Assembly: GCF_026262505.1 (NCBI RefSeq)
Contig: NC_067206.1
Span: forward strand, 22,459,896-22,523,895
DNA from: Trichomonas vaginalis G3
Lineage: Eukaryota; Parabasalia; Trichomonadida; Trichomonadidae
Reading direction: 5' to 3'
Length of the DNA stretch: 64,000 bases
The notes below the pieces were generated by a model, which saw nothing but the letters and a program-made list of their open reading frames with translations, did not search any database and was not told the origin of the DNA. The position numbers were made by a program, and so were the translations under genes. Every line of letters starts with the position of its first letter. Position 1 is the first letter of the stretch. Below, in pieces: positions 48,881 to 59,316 of the stretch.

Positions 48881-51016
48881 TTAAACTTGTTATATTATAT
48901 TTATACGAAAATACAATGTTATTTTTTTCATATCATGAACATTAGATATTTTGATCGATACTAGAGATATGAGAATGATTTATCAATAAAACCTTATCAA
49001 AATTGTCTTGTGATTGATGTGGTTTATTATAATCCAGTTTGTTTGCGCTATATCACTATATTAATAGAAAATTTGGATGAAAATCATTCAAAGACTATTA
49101 TAAAGGAATATCTTCATGATGTGAAATCGATTATTATATATATTGATTGATATATAGCTTTTAAAAGTGTAGACTGTGTGTAAAATATAAAAGATCAGTT
49201 AATATTAATAATATGATATTGCTGAAGGAGTGTTGCCATTTATGCCTGTTGTTAAATCGTAAGCTCGCATTTTATGGAAATTCTATACAAATTAAAAATA
49301 TCACGAAAATATTAAAATATAATAATATTCAAATATTATCAAAATGAATCTAAATAGTCTTTATGTCACCAATAAATTCGTTATCTAACCTCAAGGTTTT
49401 GAAGGATATGAAAATTTGAATAACAAAAATAGCAGGCTTAAGACATAGGGCGTTATCATCCACTGTAAAGGTAGAGCATATACAAATTACCGCCTATTTA
49501 TACGGATATTTCAAAGAATCGTAAAAGAATAATGAAAAATTATTTTTCAAATAGAAATCACTACAATGAATCGCGAGCTTAGGAGAAAGTGAAACGCTAT
49601 TGGATATCAACGCAAGCTGCTATTTAGGAATAATGCGATTCTTCTGTTCCTAAATTTTATTGTTAATTCTCCGCAAATTGAATTTGAATACGTGTGCCAG
49701 TTCTAATCTTATTTTTAAAATTGATTTGTTCAAGAAATGCCATGACAGCGGAGTATGATACACAAAATTTCGATACAATTCTACATTTGGCTATCTGGCA
49801 TGATATTATAGCAGTAAATTTATTCGCTGATATTTTTGGCATTTTTGAAATAATGACTACTCAATTATTTGAGAGAAGTTAACGTATCTGGAAATTAAAG
49901 ATGGATTTGATTGTTTTAAAAAATTCTTTATATAAAACCAGATATTTGTTATCCAATCATATGATAATAAATTGTGTAAAATGACGTGAAACTACAAAAT
50001 TTGAACTATAGAATAGATGGCAATATATTATCATTGGAATTTCAAAATAAATTTCGCAAATTTCATCGATTTCACTCAGAACATAAAATATTTATATTAG
50101 GCATTTTCTAGATAACGTATTTAAATCATTAAAAAGGTAATTCGATTCAAAAAGTGAGAACAAAAATCAATCTAAATTGAATCTATTCAAATTTATCGGT
50201 GCGATCATTTTGGAAAGGTACATTCACTAGGCGATAACAGTAAAATGGGATGAAAATAGGATAAATAGCATCCCTATATAGTGCCTAACAATATTTATAC
50301 GGGCCAAAAAAAATTTGGCGAGAGATTTGGCGAGTTATAAAACTTAGAAAATTGAGAGGGATTTTTATTTTTGAATTTTTTTTGGAAAGTTAAAATTGCG
50401 ATTAAAAATCGATTTCCGGGAGAACTAAGCATCTCATCATATATTTAAATCGAGAAAAATATTAAATAATAGTTGAATAGTATAACTACATGAAATTATG
50501 GCTGAATATACAGAAAAAATGAACATATTTGACATTTTTGGAAATTCATACGTTAGATAGTGACAAACTCATAAACTATACTTTAGCTAAGATTGATATA
50601 TGGTTTCAACAACACATGGTTAAAATCGTAAAAATATTTTAGATTTCAAAAAGATATATATGGTAATATAATGGAACAGAGTCAACAAATAGCATGTAAA
50701 ATATGTTATAATTAACTTTTTATTAGATCTAATAGTATATATCGAATGGTTTCCAGCTTTATGGTTAATTATTTTCTTTTCGAGCTTCTCTTTAACTGTT
50801 GTATTAAGGTTGTAAATTTTTGATGCTAGAAACTATGGAATCTTCTTTGCTGCTGCATTTTTCTTGAGAGTTCTTGCAATTTCGAATATATCTGCGCATT
50901 GTATGAAATGGGGGCTTTAAAATATCTTGAATCATAATAGGACTGCTTTTCCAAAGGAATGCTTATTTGTAAATCAGAGAGTTTCAAAATTGAGTGCAAG
51001 ATTATCATCATAACTT
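48881..51016. other. gene-poor region, left part
   Basis: A 62-codon frame at 49694-49882 includes TILHLAIWHD, which hints at an ankyrin fragment but is too short to call. A 61-codon minus-strand frame at 50826-51011 (ATG MMIILHSILK) ends beside the hairpin at 51017 and may be a gene remnant. Otherwise nothing is seen. Confidence 0.4.
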
Positions 51017-51098
51017 AATAATTTTGTAGCGTTTTTTAGAAAAATGCGAAGGGAGCGCCAGCGACCGAGCATTTTTCTAAATATGCTACAAAATTATC
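51017..51098. repeat. perfect-style hairpin with GC-rich loop
   Basis: Arms of about 30 bases, AATTTTGTAGCGTTTTTTAG and on to AAAATGC, paired with GCATTTTTCTAAATATGCTA and on to CAAAATTATC, with few mismatches. The loop (about 51048-51068) is GC-rich, GAAGGGAGCGCCAGCGACCG. The arm ends match the ends of the neighbouring 51125-51562 element. Confidence 0.65.
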
Positions 51099-51124
51099 AT
51101 TCTCAATTGAATGATGAATCGAAA

Positions 51125-51562
51125 GAATTTTGTAGCGTATGATTATTTTCCCTTGAAAAATAAATTAAAAATTTTTGTATATTTAATCATACTGTTTAAT
51201 GAGCATCCTAATTTACTAAAAATAAAAAGACGATAGAAAATATTCAAAAAACTTGATGGCTTTAGATAGTCTTTTCGAGGAGTAACTTTTTCAGTGAATC
51301 GTCGAACGCTATCCACTCTCATAACATGTCCTCTTAATGTCCAAGGATATGCAACTTTTATCCCCATATTCATTGATCTTCCAAAATTTCAATATCAAAT
51401 TAGGCTTCAAAGTTCCTAAAACTTTAGCCATGAATAGGATGTCAATCTTAAAGTCATTTCCTACCTCCTTCATACATGAAATTAAGAATAAAAGTTAATT
51501 TTTTAAAGTTTTTTAGTGATAATTTTTCAATGGAAAATAATCGTATGCTACAAAATTTTCGA
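51125..51562. mobile_element. MITE-like element with about 34-bp inverted ends
   Basis: The left end GAATTTTGTAGCGTATGATT and on to TTTTCCCTTGAAAA is matched inverted at the right end (TTTTCAATGGAAAATAATCG, then TATGCTACAAAATTTTC). The interior is about 370 bases. Inside is a 76-codon minus-strand frame (51143-51373) starting at an ATG (MNMGIKVAYPWTLRG) whose product I do not recognise; its last codons lie in the inverted end. No transposase is present, so it is non-autonomous if mobile. I could not define a target duplication. Confidence 0.5.
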
Positions 51563-52476
51563 TTACTGATCGGGTGAGAATTTTGATTTTGGTGCAAAAA
51601 AGGAAGACAAACTATTAACAAATCATTTACTGTTGTTCATCAAAAGAAGAAAACTTTGATAACAACTAATGATGATAAAATCAAGCTATCTTTTAATATT
51701 TTAAATTGATAAGACATTCAAAATATTTGAATGGTTTAAAATATTTTCTTTTAATTTCTATAAGATATTATCATGATTATATAATAAAATTTAAATTTTT
51801 ATTCAAAAAGGCAATATTTCAAACTTTTAATTTCAAAAATCTTAATTCTGCAATAAGTGTATTTAATTGTAGCAAATTTAATGATCCTTCATCATGTTTA
51901 GCAATTTGGAACTCATAAATTAATGATTTCTTCAAGTAAAATTCTGCATTATTTCAAAAGTCAATAATTCTCTAGTAACTTTTCTTCAAACCCTAACCAT
52001 TATATTATAGGTATAATGGAGAATAATTGCAAAGAAAGATAGCCGAATTTACTGGGTAGTTCTTGTGATGCGAAATAATTGCAAATTAACACCTAGTTTT
52101 AACAGCATCAATCTCTTTTTGCTTTCATTTAAATGCATTCGCACACTTTAATTTTGAAATATAAGAGTTTTGGAAATTATCAAATTTATCTGCTCAAATA
52201 CTATAGATCTTCATAAGTGTTAATAGAATCATTAGCCTTACATATAGTGTTTAATATAATGATGCACATTATACTGGGATTCATTCCTTATTCATCTAGT
52301 TATTATAAGATTTACAACCCCGTGAAAATTTAAAATTTTGTCAAAAATAGTGAATGTACCTTTCATTTTGGGAACTAAACACAATTAAATATGAATCAAT
52401 ATCCTGCATTGATCAAAATATTTTTCATTTCGAAAACAATCGAGAAGAAAGTGAATTCAATTTAAAGTAGCTCCTT
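51563..52476. other. gene-poor region, right part
   Basis: AT-rich. The 70-codon frame at 51706-51918 has no supporting features. It includes the upstream region of the oxysterol-binding gene, with AAGTGAATTC about 27 bases before the ATG. Confidence 0.4.
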
Positions 52477-53664
52477 ATGGCAAGTCTACTTATCCGTGAA
52501 GAAGCTCCAATTAAAAGTGAATCCAAGCCAATAGGTACAGTCAATGATAAGAATATCTTCAGCACATCTTATAGAGGTGTAGACAAACATCTCATCAGTT
52601 ATGATAACGACGACTACGAACAAGAAAGAAACGTAGCTTTGAACAATTGGTCTGTTGATGGTGTTGTCCCTCTCACAAAAGAAGAACTTGAAGCCGAGCA
52701 GGTTGAAAATAAGAAGCTCATGAAGCAATTTACAAAGAACATTCTTAAAATGGACTACTCTAACATGAGTGTTCCATGCTCGTACTCGGAGCCACGTTCT
52801 TTCCTTGAACGCATGGCTGACTTCTTCTCATTTTTGGCTGGCGAATATCTTGACAAAGCCGCTGCAACGACCAGTGTCGAAGAGCGCCTTAAACTTATTT
52901 CCATTGGCATTGTATCATCTCTTCACCTTTACCACCAGAACAAGAAGCCATGGAATCCAGTTTTAGGAGAAACATATGTTTGCCATTACAACTCAGGTGC
53001 AGTATTATATGGCGAACAAGTTTCTCACCACCCACCGATTTCCAACTTCGAGATTTTCGGAAAAGACGCTGCATGGAAAGTTCATGGCCAATGTAATTTC
53101 AACATTGATTCATCCATGAACCACTTTGAAGTTATCCAGAAAGGTTTGTTTGTCTGCACATTCAACGATGGCGACAAGTACGAATGGGAATTCCCTAATA
53201 CTTATGTCAACGGTGTTCAACATGGCGATAGATTCATCCGCGTCGTCGGAAAAGTTGTTGTTAAGAACAACGAAAAGGCCATGAAAGCAGTTATCCGCTT
53301 GGCTCCTAAGAAAGACAAGAAACTCGGAATCACAGATTTCGCACACACTTACATCTACGGCGGCATCAAGAAGATCCGTGGAAAGAAGGAGAAGAGAACA
53401 GATTTCATCAACGTATACCGCGGCGACTACTGCAAGCAACTTACAATGGATGATCAAGTTATATGGGACATCAACGCACACAAAGCAAAGAGACCAAATC
53501 AGGATGTCAATGATGATGAACTTTTACCAGCAGATTCAAGATTCAGATTCGATCGCGCTTATCTCATCGATAAGAAACCAATGGAAGATGCTAATTTAAT
53601 GAAGAAGACAATCGAAGATGCCCAGAGACGCGAAGAAAAGCTTAGAATCTGTGTTAAGAAATAA
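52477..53664 (+). CDS. oxysterol-binding-protein-related (ORP) lipid transfer protein
   Basis: A 395-residue single-domain ORP. It has the lid-like N-terminus, then RSFLERMADFFSFLAGEYLD, KPWNPVLGETYVC and the family signature EQVSHHPPISNF (about residues 181-192). DRFIRVVGKVVVKN and DFINVYRGDYCKQL follow, with the C-terminal helical part (LIDKKPMEDANLMKK). Length and motif order match short ORPs without PH or ankyrin domains. It likely moves sterols or phosphoinositides between membranes at contact sites, in the cytosol. Codon use is moderately biased to C-ending forms. The stop is part of TAAATTAG, as with the ribosomal gene. The start is the ATG at 52477. Confidence 0.93.
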   Translation: MASLLIREEAPIKSESKPIGTVNDKNIFSTSYRGVDKHLISYDNDDYEQERNVALNNWSVDGVVPLTKEELEAEQVENKKLMKQFTKNILKMDYSNMSVPCSYSEPRSFLERMADFFSFLAGEYLDKAAATTSVEERLKLISIGIVSSLHLYHQNKKPWNPVLGETYVCHYNSGAVLYGEQVSHHPPISNFEIFGKDAAWKVHGQCNFNIDSSMNHFEVIQKGLFVCTFNDGDKYEWEFPNTYVNGVQHGDRFIRVVGKVVVKNNEKAMKAVIRLAPKKDKKLGITDFAHTYIYGGIKKIRGKKEKRTDFINVYRGDYCKQLTMDDQVIWDINAHKAKRPNQDVNDDELLPADSRFRFDRAYLIDKKPMEDANLMKKTIEDAQRREEKLRICVKK

Positions 53665-54389
53665 ATTAGTATAAAAATCTTTCTTTAAATTACTACAAAA
53701 TGGTTATATCGTAAATTTGATGTTTCCATATATTTTTTCAACTAAACTCGTTTTATATCCTTCATCTAACGCTTTCTTTTTAACTTTACCGGATGGCAAA
53801 ATATTATTCATATCGGAAAAGTGACAATAATTACCTTCTAATGTGCTATATTGTATCTAAAAGGGAATTATGTAATTCACATTGATACGCCAATAAAATA
53901 ATTGTGAAATTGAATAGATTAATGCTTTATTTCTGTTATTTCTTTAAGATTTCTCGATTTTAATAATCATTAGCCATTTTGTTCATTTCTCTCAAATATA
54001 AATTAACCTCTTCTTTAAGAATTATGTCTGCTGTTTTTAATATATTAAAGGCTTTTGAATCATGAGAGTAATGGAGCGGTAAGTAAATAACACTCTATCA
54101 TTAAGTCAGTTTTTTCTGTGCTAATTAAACAGCAAGGGATGTTGATTGAAAAAATCTAGCCGATTTAAAATTGAACATTGGCGCAACAAATTACTTGGAT
54201 ATCGGAAAATTGTCACGCTTTAGTCAACACGCGGTATATTTATTAAAGATAACATATAAAAATAGAGAAAGGTGATAAAAAAAGAGAAGTGCTATTTAAA
54301 AAAAATCATTATTAAGATAAGAGGCAGTGTGAATAGTTAGATTATTTTTTGTTTCTAATAAAATTCATCTTCGAAATGTTATTTCTATA
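53665..54389. other. intergenic region
   Basis: No gene is seen. CGGAAAAGTGACAATAATT near 53815 and ATCGGAAAATTGTCACGC near 54192 look like promoter boxes with no gene attached; they could be relics. Confidence 0.4.
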
Positions 54390-54867
54390 ATTATGAGAAA
54401 CTGCCTAATGAAGTGCAGTTTTTCCATTCTTATTTTTTTCAATGATATTTGCACCATGTGAAAGAAGAAGTTTGACTATTGCTTTACTATTATTATATGC
54501 TGCACAATGAAGAGGAGTTTCTCCAAAATTGTTTTTTTTTCTTTGATATTTATCCCATGTGAAATAAGAAGCTCGGCTGTTACTTTACTATTATATTTTG
54601 TGTTGTAATATGAAAGGTGGTTTCTCCTTCCCTATCTTTATCATTGATATTTGCACCATGTGAAATAAGAAGTTCTGGTATTTCTTTTATATTTTTGCGT
54701 GTTGCATAATGAAGAGCGGTTTCTCCAAAATTATTTTTTCTTTGATATTTGTATCATATGAAAGGAAATAATCGAGAAGGGATGGAATGTTAAACATCAC
54801 TGAATAAACAAAGCATTGGTTAATATCATATGTTTGATCAAAATAAGCAAAAAATGATTCAAGATTA
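54390..54867 (-). pseudogene. ankyrin-repeat gene fragment interrupted by mariner
   Basis: Read on the minus strand from the mariner boundary, the DNA codes for NLESFFAYFDQTYDINQCFV, then a MFNIPSLLDYFLSYD block, then ankyrin repeats of the form NFGETALHYATRKN, LLISHGANIND, NFGETPLHCAAYNNSKA and LLLSHGANIIEKN. This is the standard layout of the large trichomonad ankyrin family. At least one frame change near 54600-54540 breaks the run. The coding sense stops abruptly at the mariner end, so the upstream half of the gene is missing from view on this side. It is a dead host gene, not part of the transposon. Confidence 0.75.
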
Positions 54868-56075
54868 TAGGGTGTCCAAAGGTGTGTTTAGCACAAACCT
54901 GAATACTGCGAATAGAAATAAACAAGTTACATATATATAAAGTTTATTTAAATATAATCACCATTGGATTCAATCACGCGTTCGCAGCGATCGATCCAGG
55001 CTTGAAAGACACGCTTTAAATCATCATGAGAAAATTGCTCAAATTGCTCTCTTACAAAATTTTCAAGATCATCTGGACTCGCGAATTCGCGTCCTTCAGC
55101 TCTCTTTTTTAGCGTGCCGAATAAATAAAAGTCAGAGGGTGCAATATCAGGTGAATAAATTGGGTTTGGAACAACTTTGACATTGTTTTCCAACAAGTAA
55201 TTCATTACCTTATGACTTTTGTGAACTCTTGAATTATCAAAATGAATTGCAAACTTTTGTTTTTGTTGTTTGGATTTCTCAAACTCATCAGAATTGATAA
55301 TTTGAGTAAGAACATTGTCAATTAGATACTGAGCATTCATCGTATTAGGTTTTTGAAGAATATCAATTGCGATGATGCCATTCACGCCCCAAAAAACCGA
55401 CAACATCATCATTGGTGTGTCAATTTTTTTCTTCGGGAATGTTTGCGGATTTTCATCCTTCGGGATCCACATGATTTTGGCTTCTGTTGCATATTGAAAC
55501 CAAGACTCGTCCCCTGTTACTAAAAAGCGAAACTTCTTGGATTGATACGCACCCAATATAGAGAGGAGCTCTTTCGAAGATTGGACTCTAGATTTTTTTT
55601 GAACTGAATTAAGGTTGTGCGGAACCCAACGTGTATACGCTAGTTTGTAGTTCAAATAATTGTGCAGATAATAACTGACTGTTGTACGTGGTATCTTTGT
55701 CATCTCCTCTATCCTTCTGAGTGATGCTCTTGGGTCTTCATCTAGCGCTTGAAGAATTGCTTTGATTTTTCTTTGATCCGGCAATTTTTTGTCAATTTTT
55801 ATGATGGGCGCCTTTTTGTTCATGAAGTGATACATCCTAACATGATACGTTACAGTGGAATAGCTAGGAGCATCCATACCGAAGCATTTTACCAATGTCT
55901 CGTAGATTTTTTTACAGTCTTTGCATTTTTTTGCAAGAGCGAGGATGTTTTCTTTATGATTCATTAAAAAAATGAAAAAAATCCCGCCAAAATTTCCCGC
56001 GAAAGTTAGTATACCTAAGTCGTGTACAGAGGCACTGCGCGCCTCCATACACCACTTAGCTGTTTTGACACTTTA
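54868..56075 (-). mobile_element. mariner (Tvmar1-like) DNA transposon
   Basis: A transposase gene flanked by imperfect inverted ends, TAGGGTGTCCAAAGG at the left and, reversed, TAAAGTGTCAAAACAG at the right, each beginning with TA as mariner insertion requires. The left edge coincides with the point where the ankyrin coding sequence stops, which supports that boundary. The right edge is less sure because the matching ankyrin half is not seen there; the Polinton follows instead. About 1.2 kb in all. Confidence 0.6.
54948..56048 (-). CDS. mariner transposase, intact frame
   Basis: A transposase of up to 366 residues that cuts and pastes the element at TA sites. The likely start is the internal ATG at 55964 (MNHKENILALAKKC, 338 residues); an in-frame ATG at 56048 would add 28 residues. 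Two helix-turn-helix regions (about 30-80 and 95-145, with SLRRIEEMTKIPRTTVSYYL) precede WVPHNL, a mariner hallmark. The catalytic motifs are VTGDESWF, AIHFDNSRVH and YSPDIAPSDFYLFG, with 34 residues between the second and third Asp, the DD34D spacing of mariner. No stop or shift interrupts it, so this copy could encode an active enzyme. Confidence 0.92.
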   Translation of the reverse strand: MEARSASVHDLGILTFAGNFGGIFFIFLMNHKENILALAKKCKDCKKIYETLVKCFGMDAPSYSTVTYHVRMYHFMNKKAPIIKIDKKLPDQRKIKAILQALDEDPRASLRRIEEMTKIPRTTVSYYLHNYLNYKLAYTRWVPHNLNSVQKKSRVQSSKELLSILGAYQSKKFRFLVTGDESWFQYATEAKIMWIPKDENPQTFPKKKIDTPMMMLSVFWGVNGIIAIDILQKPNTMNAQYLIDNVLTQIINSDEFEKSKQQKQKFAIHFDNSRVHKSHKVMNYLLENNVKVVPNPIYSPDIAPSDFYLFGTLKKRAEGREFASPDDLENFVREQFEQFSHDDLKRVFQAWIDRCERVIESNGDYI

Positions 56076-56157
56076 CAAAACTGGTAACGTATATTTTACA
56101 ATACAACCACAACACCAACTTAACCTTAAATATTTACAAAACCGTCTGACACATAAA

Positions 56158-56248
56158 CGACTTCACTAATGAATTCACTAATGAATTCACTAATGAATTC
56201 ACTAACGACTTCACTAACGACTTCACTAACGACTTCACTAATGAAAAA
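56158..56248. repeat. 12-base tandem repeats near Polinton end
   Basis: Seven to eight copies of TTCACTAATGAA / TTCACTAACGAC in a row. They form a subterminal array close to the element's presumed end. Confidence 0.75.
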
Positions 56249-56294
56249 ATAAACGTTTTCACAAACGACTTCACTACTGTAAAAATAAACGTTC

Positions 56295-56621
56295 TCACTT
56301 ACAAAAGTATTGCAACTCTTCCCATTGCTGTGCTTCACACAATAGTTCATATTCTTCAGTATCGCTGCTGTCGCTCCAATCGTCAGAGTCAAAGTCACTG
56401 TCAAAATAAATGTTAGTAAGTTTTGACAAAGCTAATGAAACACGTTTACCGTTTGTATCGTATGCTTGTATAAACTTTCCATTCTTCATTCCTTCATAAA
56501 CGCTCAAACTAACTTTACCCTTTCTCCCTCGTATCTGATAGAATGTATTTTCACGAGGAACGAAGAACAAATTCTTGAACTCATGACCGTTGTAGTTTGT
56601 TATCTCAATAGTTTTCGTCAT
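56295..56621 (-). CDS. Polinton small protein, 108 aa
   Basis: It starts MTKTIEITNYNGHEFK. The N-terminal half is beta-rich (FFVPRENTFYQIRGRKGKVS) and the C-terminal part acidic (DSDFDSDDWSDSSDTEEYE). I recognise no family. It is the outermost gene of the element on this side. Confidence 0.55.
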   Translation of the reverse strand: MTKTIEITNYNGHEFKNLFFVPRENTFYQIRGRKGKVSLSVYEGMKNGKFIQAYDTNGKRVSLALSKLTNIYFDSDFDSDDWSDSSDTEEYELLCEAQQWEELQYFCK

Positions 56622-56777
56622 TTATATAAAAATAAACTTAAAAATAATTTTAAAAATAAACTTAAAAATTAATGATATCACCACCCTCACACGTATGAAA
56701 ACATAGCGCAAAAATAAATTTAGGGTAGAAGGGTAGATCTAACCTCATTTCTACCCTCATTTCTAACCTTGTTGAAT
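56622..56777. other. Polinton spacer
   Basis: A short AT-rich spacer with near-repeats of TTTCTAACCT/TTTCTACCCT. No gene. Confidence 0.4.
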
Positions 56778-57305
56778 TCATTGCTTTATAACTCTCTTCC
56801 TTGGTTTCTTTTTAGTTGCTTTCTTCACGTCTGTCTCCAACTTGACTGTCTTTCTTCTTCGTCCGTAATGATACCAGTTACTTCCACCAGTCAATGGGTC
56901 AAATGGTCGTTCATAAGGGTTTCCATACATTCCATAGGGACCATACGGAAGAACTACTGGTGGAGAAGAAACATTTTCTTTAGTTCCATCGAATCTATTT
57001 AAATGCATTGTTTCACCTTTCATCTGGTCATTAAAGTCTTTTGCGTGTTTTGCAAACTCATCGTCCTTTCCTAAAGCATTTTCTGACTCAGTCGCAACCA
57101 AATTGGATGCTTTATTTATGAGCCCTATTTTATTTAATCTTAACTTCTTTGCAACCCAGCCTCCAATCTTCCCTTTATTTGCATCTAATGTCTTTGAAAC
57201 TCTTCCTCCACTCATTTTATTTACTGCGTCATAAGCTCCAAGTGCTTTTGCTCCAAATGCTAATGCTTTTGTTCCCATTGCGCCTAAAGCTGCCCAAGCT
57301 ACCAT
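56778..57305 (-). CDS. Polinton probable minor virion protein, 175 aa
   Basis: It begins with a Gly/Ala-rich amphipathic stretch (AALGAMGTKALAFGAKALGA), has a Pro/Tyr/Gly segment in the middle (VVLPYGPYGMYGNPY) and ends in a strongly basic tail (KKATKKKPRKRVIKQ). Amphipathic head plus basic tail is a style seen in virion-associated accessory proteins, but the role is inference. Its ATG directly abuts the stop of the preceding gene (TAAATG). Confidence 0.55.
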   Translation of the reverse strand: MVAWAALGAMGTKALAFGAKALGAYDAVNKMSGGRVSKTLDANKGKIGGWVAKKLRLNKIGLINKASNLVATESENALGKDDEFAKHAKDFNDQMKGETMHLNRFDGTKENVSSPPVVLPYGPYGMYGNPYERPFDPLTGGSNWYHYGRRRKTVKLETDVKKATKKKPRKRVIKQ

Positions 57306-57530
57306 TTACACCATATTAAAATCATCTCTCTTCAATATTATCTCATAAAAGTTCTCGTTACTGGAGAAAGTCAATGAAACGTAAGCGTTCTCACGGGCTT
57401 CGCCCTCACCGCTTTGCGGTCTATCTAACTTCTTTCTTATATCATCTATACGCTTCAAAATGTCTGAACAATTGCTAACATCTTCTACAACAGTTATTTC
57501 ATCATGAATGACCTTCAAGAACAAACTCAT
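57306..57530 (-). CDS. Polinton small protein, 74 aa
   Basis: It starts MSLFLKVIHDEITVVED. A short alpha/beta protein of unknown function, packed without spacing between two other genes of the same strand: TAAATG at both junctions. Confidence 0.5.
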   Translation of the reverse strand: MSLFLKVIHDEITVVEDVSNCSDILKRIDDIRKKLDRPQSGEGEARENAYVSLTFSSNENFYEIILKRDDFNMV

Positions 57531-58412
57531 TTAATATGCAATTAAAATCATTTCAATAATGAGTCCATCCTTTCCATCTTTAGGTAGCACAACATCTTTC
57601 ATTGAAGAAGGTTCGACAAGTCTTATGTTAAACTTACTGACAAAGTTTGTTATACTATAATGCTTCGGCGGCGAATACATGTAGTTTGAAAGACATAATA
57701 TAGATTCTTCAGCAAATTCACTTATACTGGATTTTATAACAATGTTCTCACGAGACCAAATACCACCAATTGACAATCTTGTAAGCAATCCTGCTGAGCC
57801 TTCAACTGTAAACGTCGATGGTAACATTCCACGAAGGTCATCTATTGACATCGTTGAGTTACTGTATTTAAATATTTTCTTAAAGCAATCGTCATTATCT
57901 AACCATGCAATAGCTTTGAAGTTTTCATTCGAATATACATCTACTTCATTAAATGTAAAACCTGACTTCTTTGCAGAGATGACTTTAAAATCTATTGAGT
58001 TTGTTTCAAAATTATATGCTATGGTAACTTCTGAAGGTAATGGATGCCCTTCCGCAGTCAGTTGTTCTCTCACTACCGTTTGAAGCTTTGTGTTAAAAAC
58101 TTTCATGTCATCTCCTGTGTCTAGGTTCACATACACAGCAACAGGGAAACTATCTTGCTTCTTTGTTTCATCATTATACCTCAAAACATTAAAGTTCTTC
58201 AATAATATTGTTCTTCCTGCTGGAATACTTCGAACTTGTCTGATTTCAATAGCTTTCTCACCTCCTACATACTCTACCCAGTGTCTTGGATATTCATAAG
58301 TATACTGACTTTCTTGAATTTTGGTAGGTTTCATCATAACGTGTTCATAGTATATCTTTATACTCTTGTCAGTTAGACTCGGTGCTATGTTCTGAATATT
58401 TCTGACTTGCAT
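57531..58412 (-). CDS. Polinton probable structural protein, about 293 aa
   Basis: The start is taken at ATG 58412 (MQVRNIQNIAPSL), 16 bases from the divergent ATPase gene. It is beta-rich throughout (IYYEHVMMKPTKIQES, PVAVYVNLDTGDDMK, NFETNSIDFKVISAKKSG, FTVEGSAGLLTRLSIGGIW) with no enzyme motifs. Its place beside the packaging ATPase suggests a capsid or fibre-base component. The family is not recognised. Confidence 0.55.
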   Translation of the reverse strand: MQVRNIQNIAPSLTDKSIKIYYEHVMMKPTKIQESQYTYEYPRHWVEYVGGEKAIEIRQVRSIPAGRTILLKNFNVLRYNDETKKQDSFPVAVYVNLDTGDDMKVFNTKLQTVVREQLTAEGHPLPSEVTIAYNFETNSIDFKVISAKKSGFTFNEVDVYSNENFKAIAWLDNDDCFKKIFKYSNSTMSIDDLRGMLPSTFTVEGSAGLLTRLSIGGIWSRENIVIKSSISEFAEESILCLSNYMYSPPKHYSITNFVSKFNIRLVEPSSMKDVVLPKDGKDGLIIEMILIAY

Positions 58413-58428
58413 TTTTAATGGAGATAAA

Positions 58429-59316
58429 ATGAAGCATTTAATACATGACGTAGATGAAGACATGAATGAAACTACAGACAAACTTAACTCTTCTCTCATT
58501 CTTCCTTTCAGTAAGGACTATGAGTTCTGTTCAAATGGTGTGTATTTCTATTGTGGAAAGATGGGTTCAGGTAAGACATTTAACCTCATTCGTCATATAC
58601 TCATAACAGAACGTTTAGGAAATGACTCATATTATGACCAAATCATTATATCAGCAACTTCAGACTCTATGGATTCAACAGCGAAAACATTTATGTCAAA
58701 AGTTCAAGCCTCTGTCGTTAAAGTTCCAGATAGCGAACTCATTGAATTTCTTCAACGTTACATTCGACGTAAGAGAAAATATTATGCTATTGTAGAGTTC
58801 ATACAGTCAGGAATGCAAAAGACTTCTGAGGAGATGGAAAGAATTATTGACAAACACCACTTACGTCAATACTCAGGAGTTTACAATATGAAACGACTTA
58901 CAAACTACATTCTATCAAAACTTTCAAAATACCCCTTCAAAAAATATCCTTCAAACACTCTGCTCGTTTGTGACGACTTCGCCGGAAAAGGTTTAGTGTC
59001 AAAGCCTGACTCACCATTAGCTAACATCATAACTAAAGTCAGACATTACCATTTAACTGTAGCAATACTTATGCAAACATGGCGTTTCCTTGCTTTAAAC
59101 ATAAAACGTCTCATAACTGACTTCGTTATCTTTCAAGGTTTCTCACGCTATGATATTGAACTCATTTGGAAACAGTCAGGTATAACATTACCTTTTGAAG
59201 AAATTTGGGAAGCATATAAGTCTCTCATCTCTCCTCGTTCATACCTTGAGATTCATATCATGACTAATACCATTAAAGTCAAAAATATTCCATGGGAACG
59301 ACCAACATTGTTTTAA
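58429..59316 (+). CDS. Polinton packaging ATPase (FtsK/HerA, A32-like)
   Basis: A 295-residue P-loop ATPase. The Walker A motif is FYCGKMGSGKTFNL (about 43-56) and the Walker B is NTLLVCDDFAG (about 180-190), followed by a conserved arginine-containing region and AILMQTWRFLALNIKR, which fits the sensor helix of this group. Such ATPases drive DNA into capsids in Polintons and related viruses. The identification is firm from the two motifs and the context. Confidence 0.85.
   Translation: MKHLIHDVDEDMNETTDKLNSSLILPFSKDYEFCSNGVYFYCGKMGSGKTFNLIRHILITERLGNDSYYDQIIISATSDSMDSTAKTFMSKVQASVVKVPDSELIEFLQRYIRRKRKYYAIVEFIQSGMQKTSEEMERIIDKHHLRQYSGVYNMKRLTNYILSKLSKYPFKKYPSNTLLVCDDFAGKGLVSKPDSPLANIITKVRHYHLTVAILMQTWRFLALNIKRLITDFVIFQGFSRYDIELIWKQSGITLPFEEIWEAYKSLISPRSYLEIHIMTNTIKVKNIPWERPTLF

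Noticed and set aside
49694-49882. Possible ankyrin fragment (TILHLAIWHD)
   Set aside because: Only one half-repeat is visible; too short to separate from chance.
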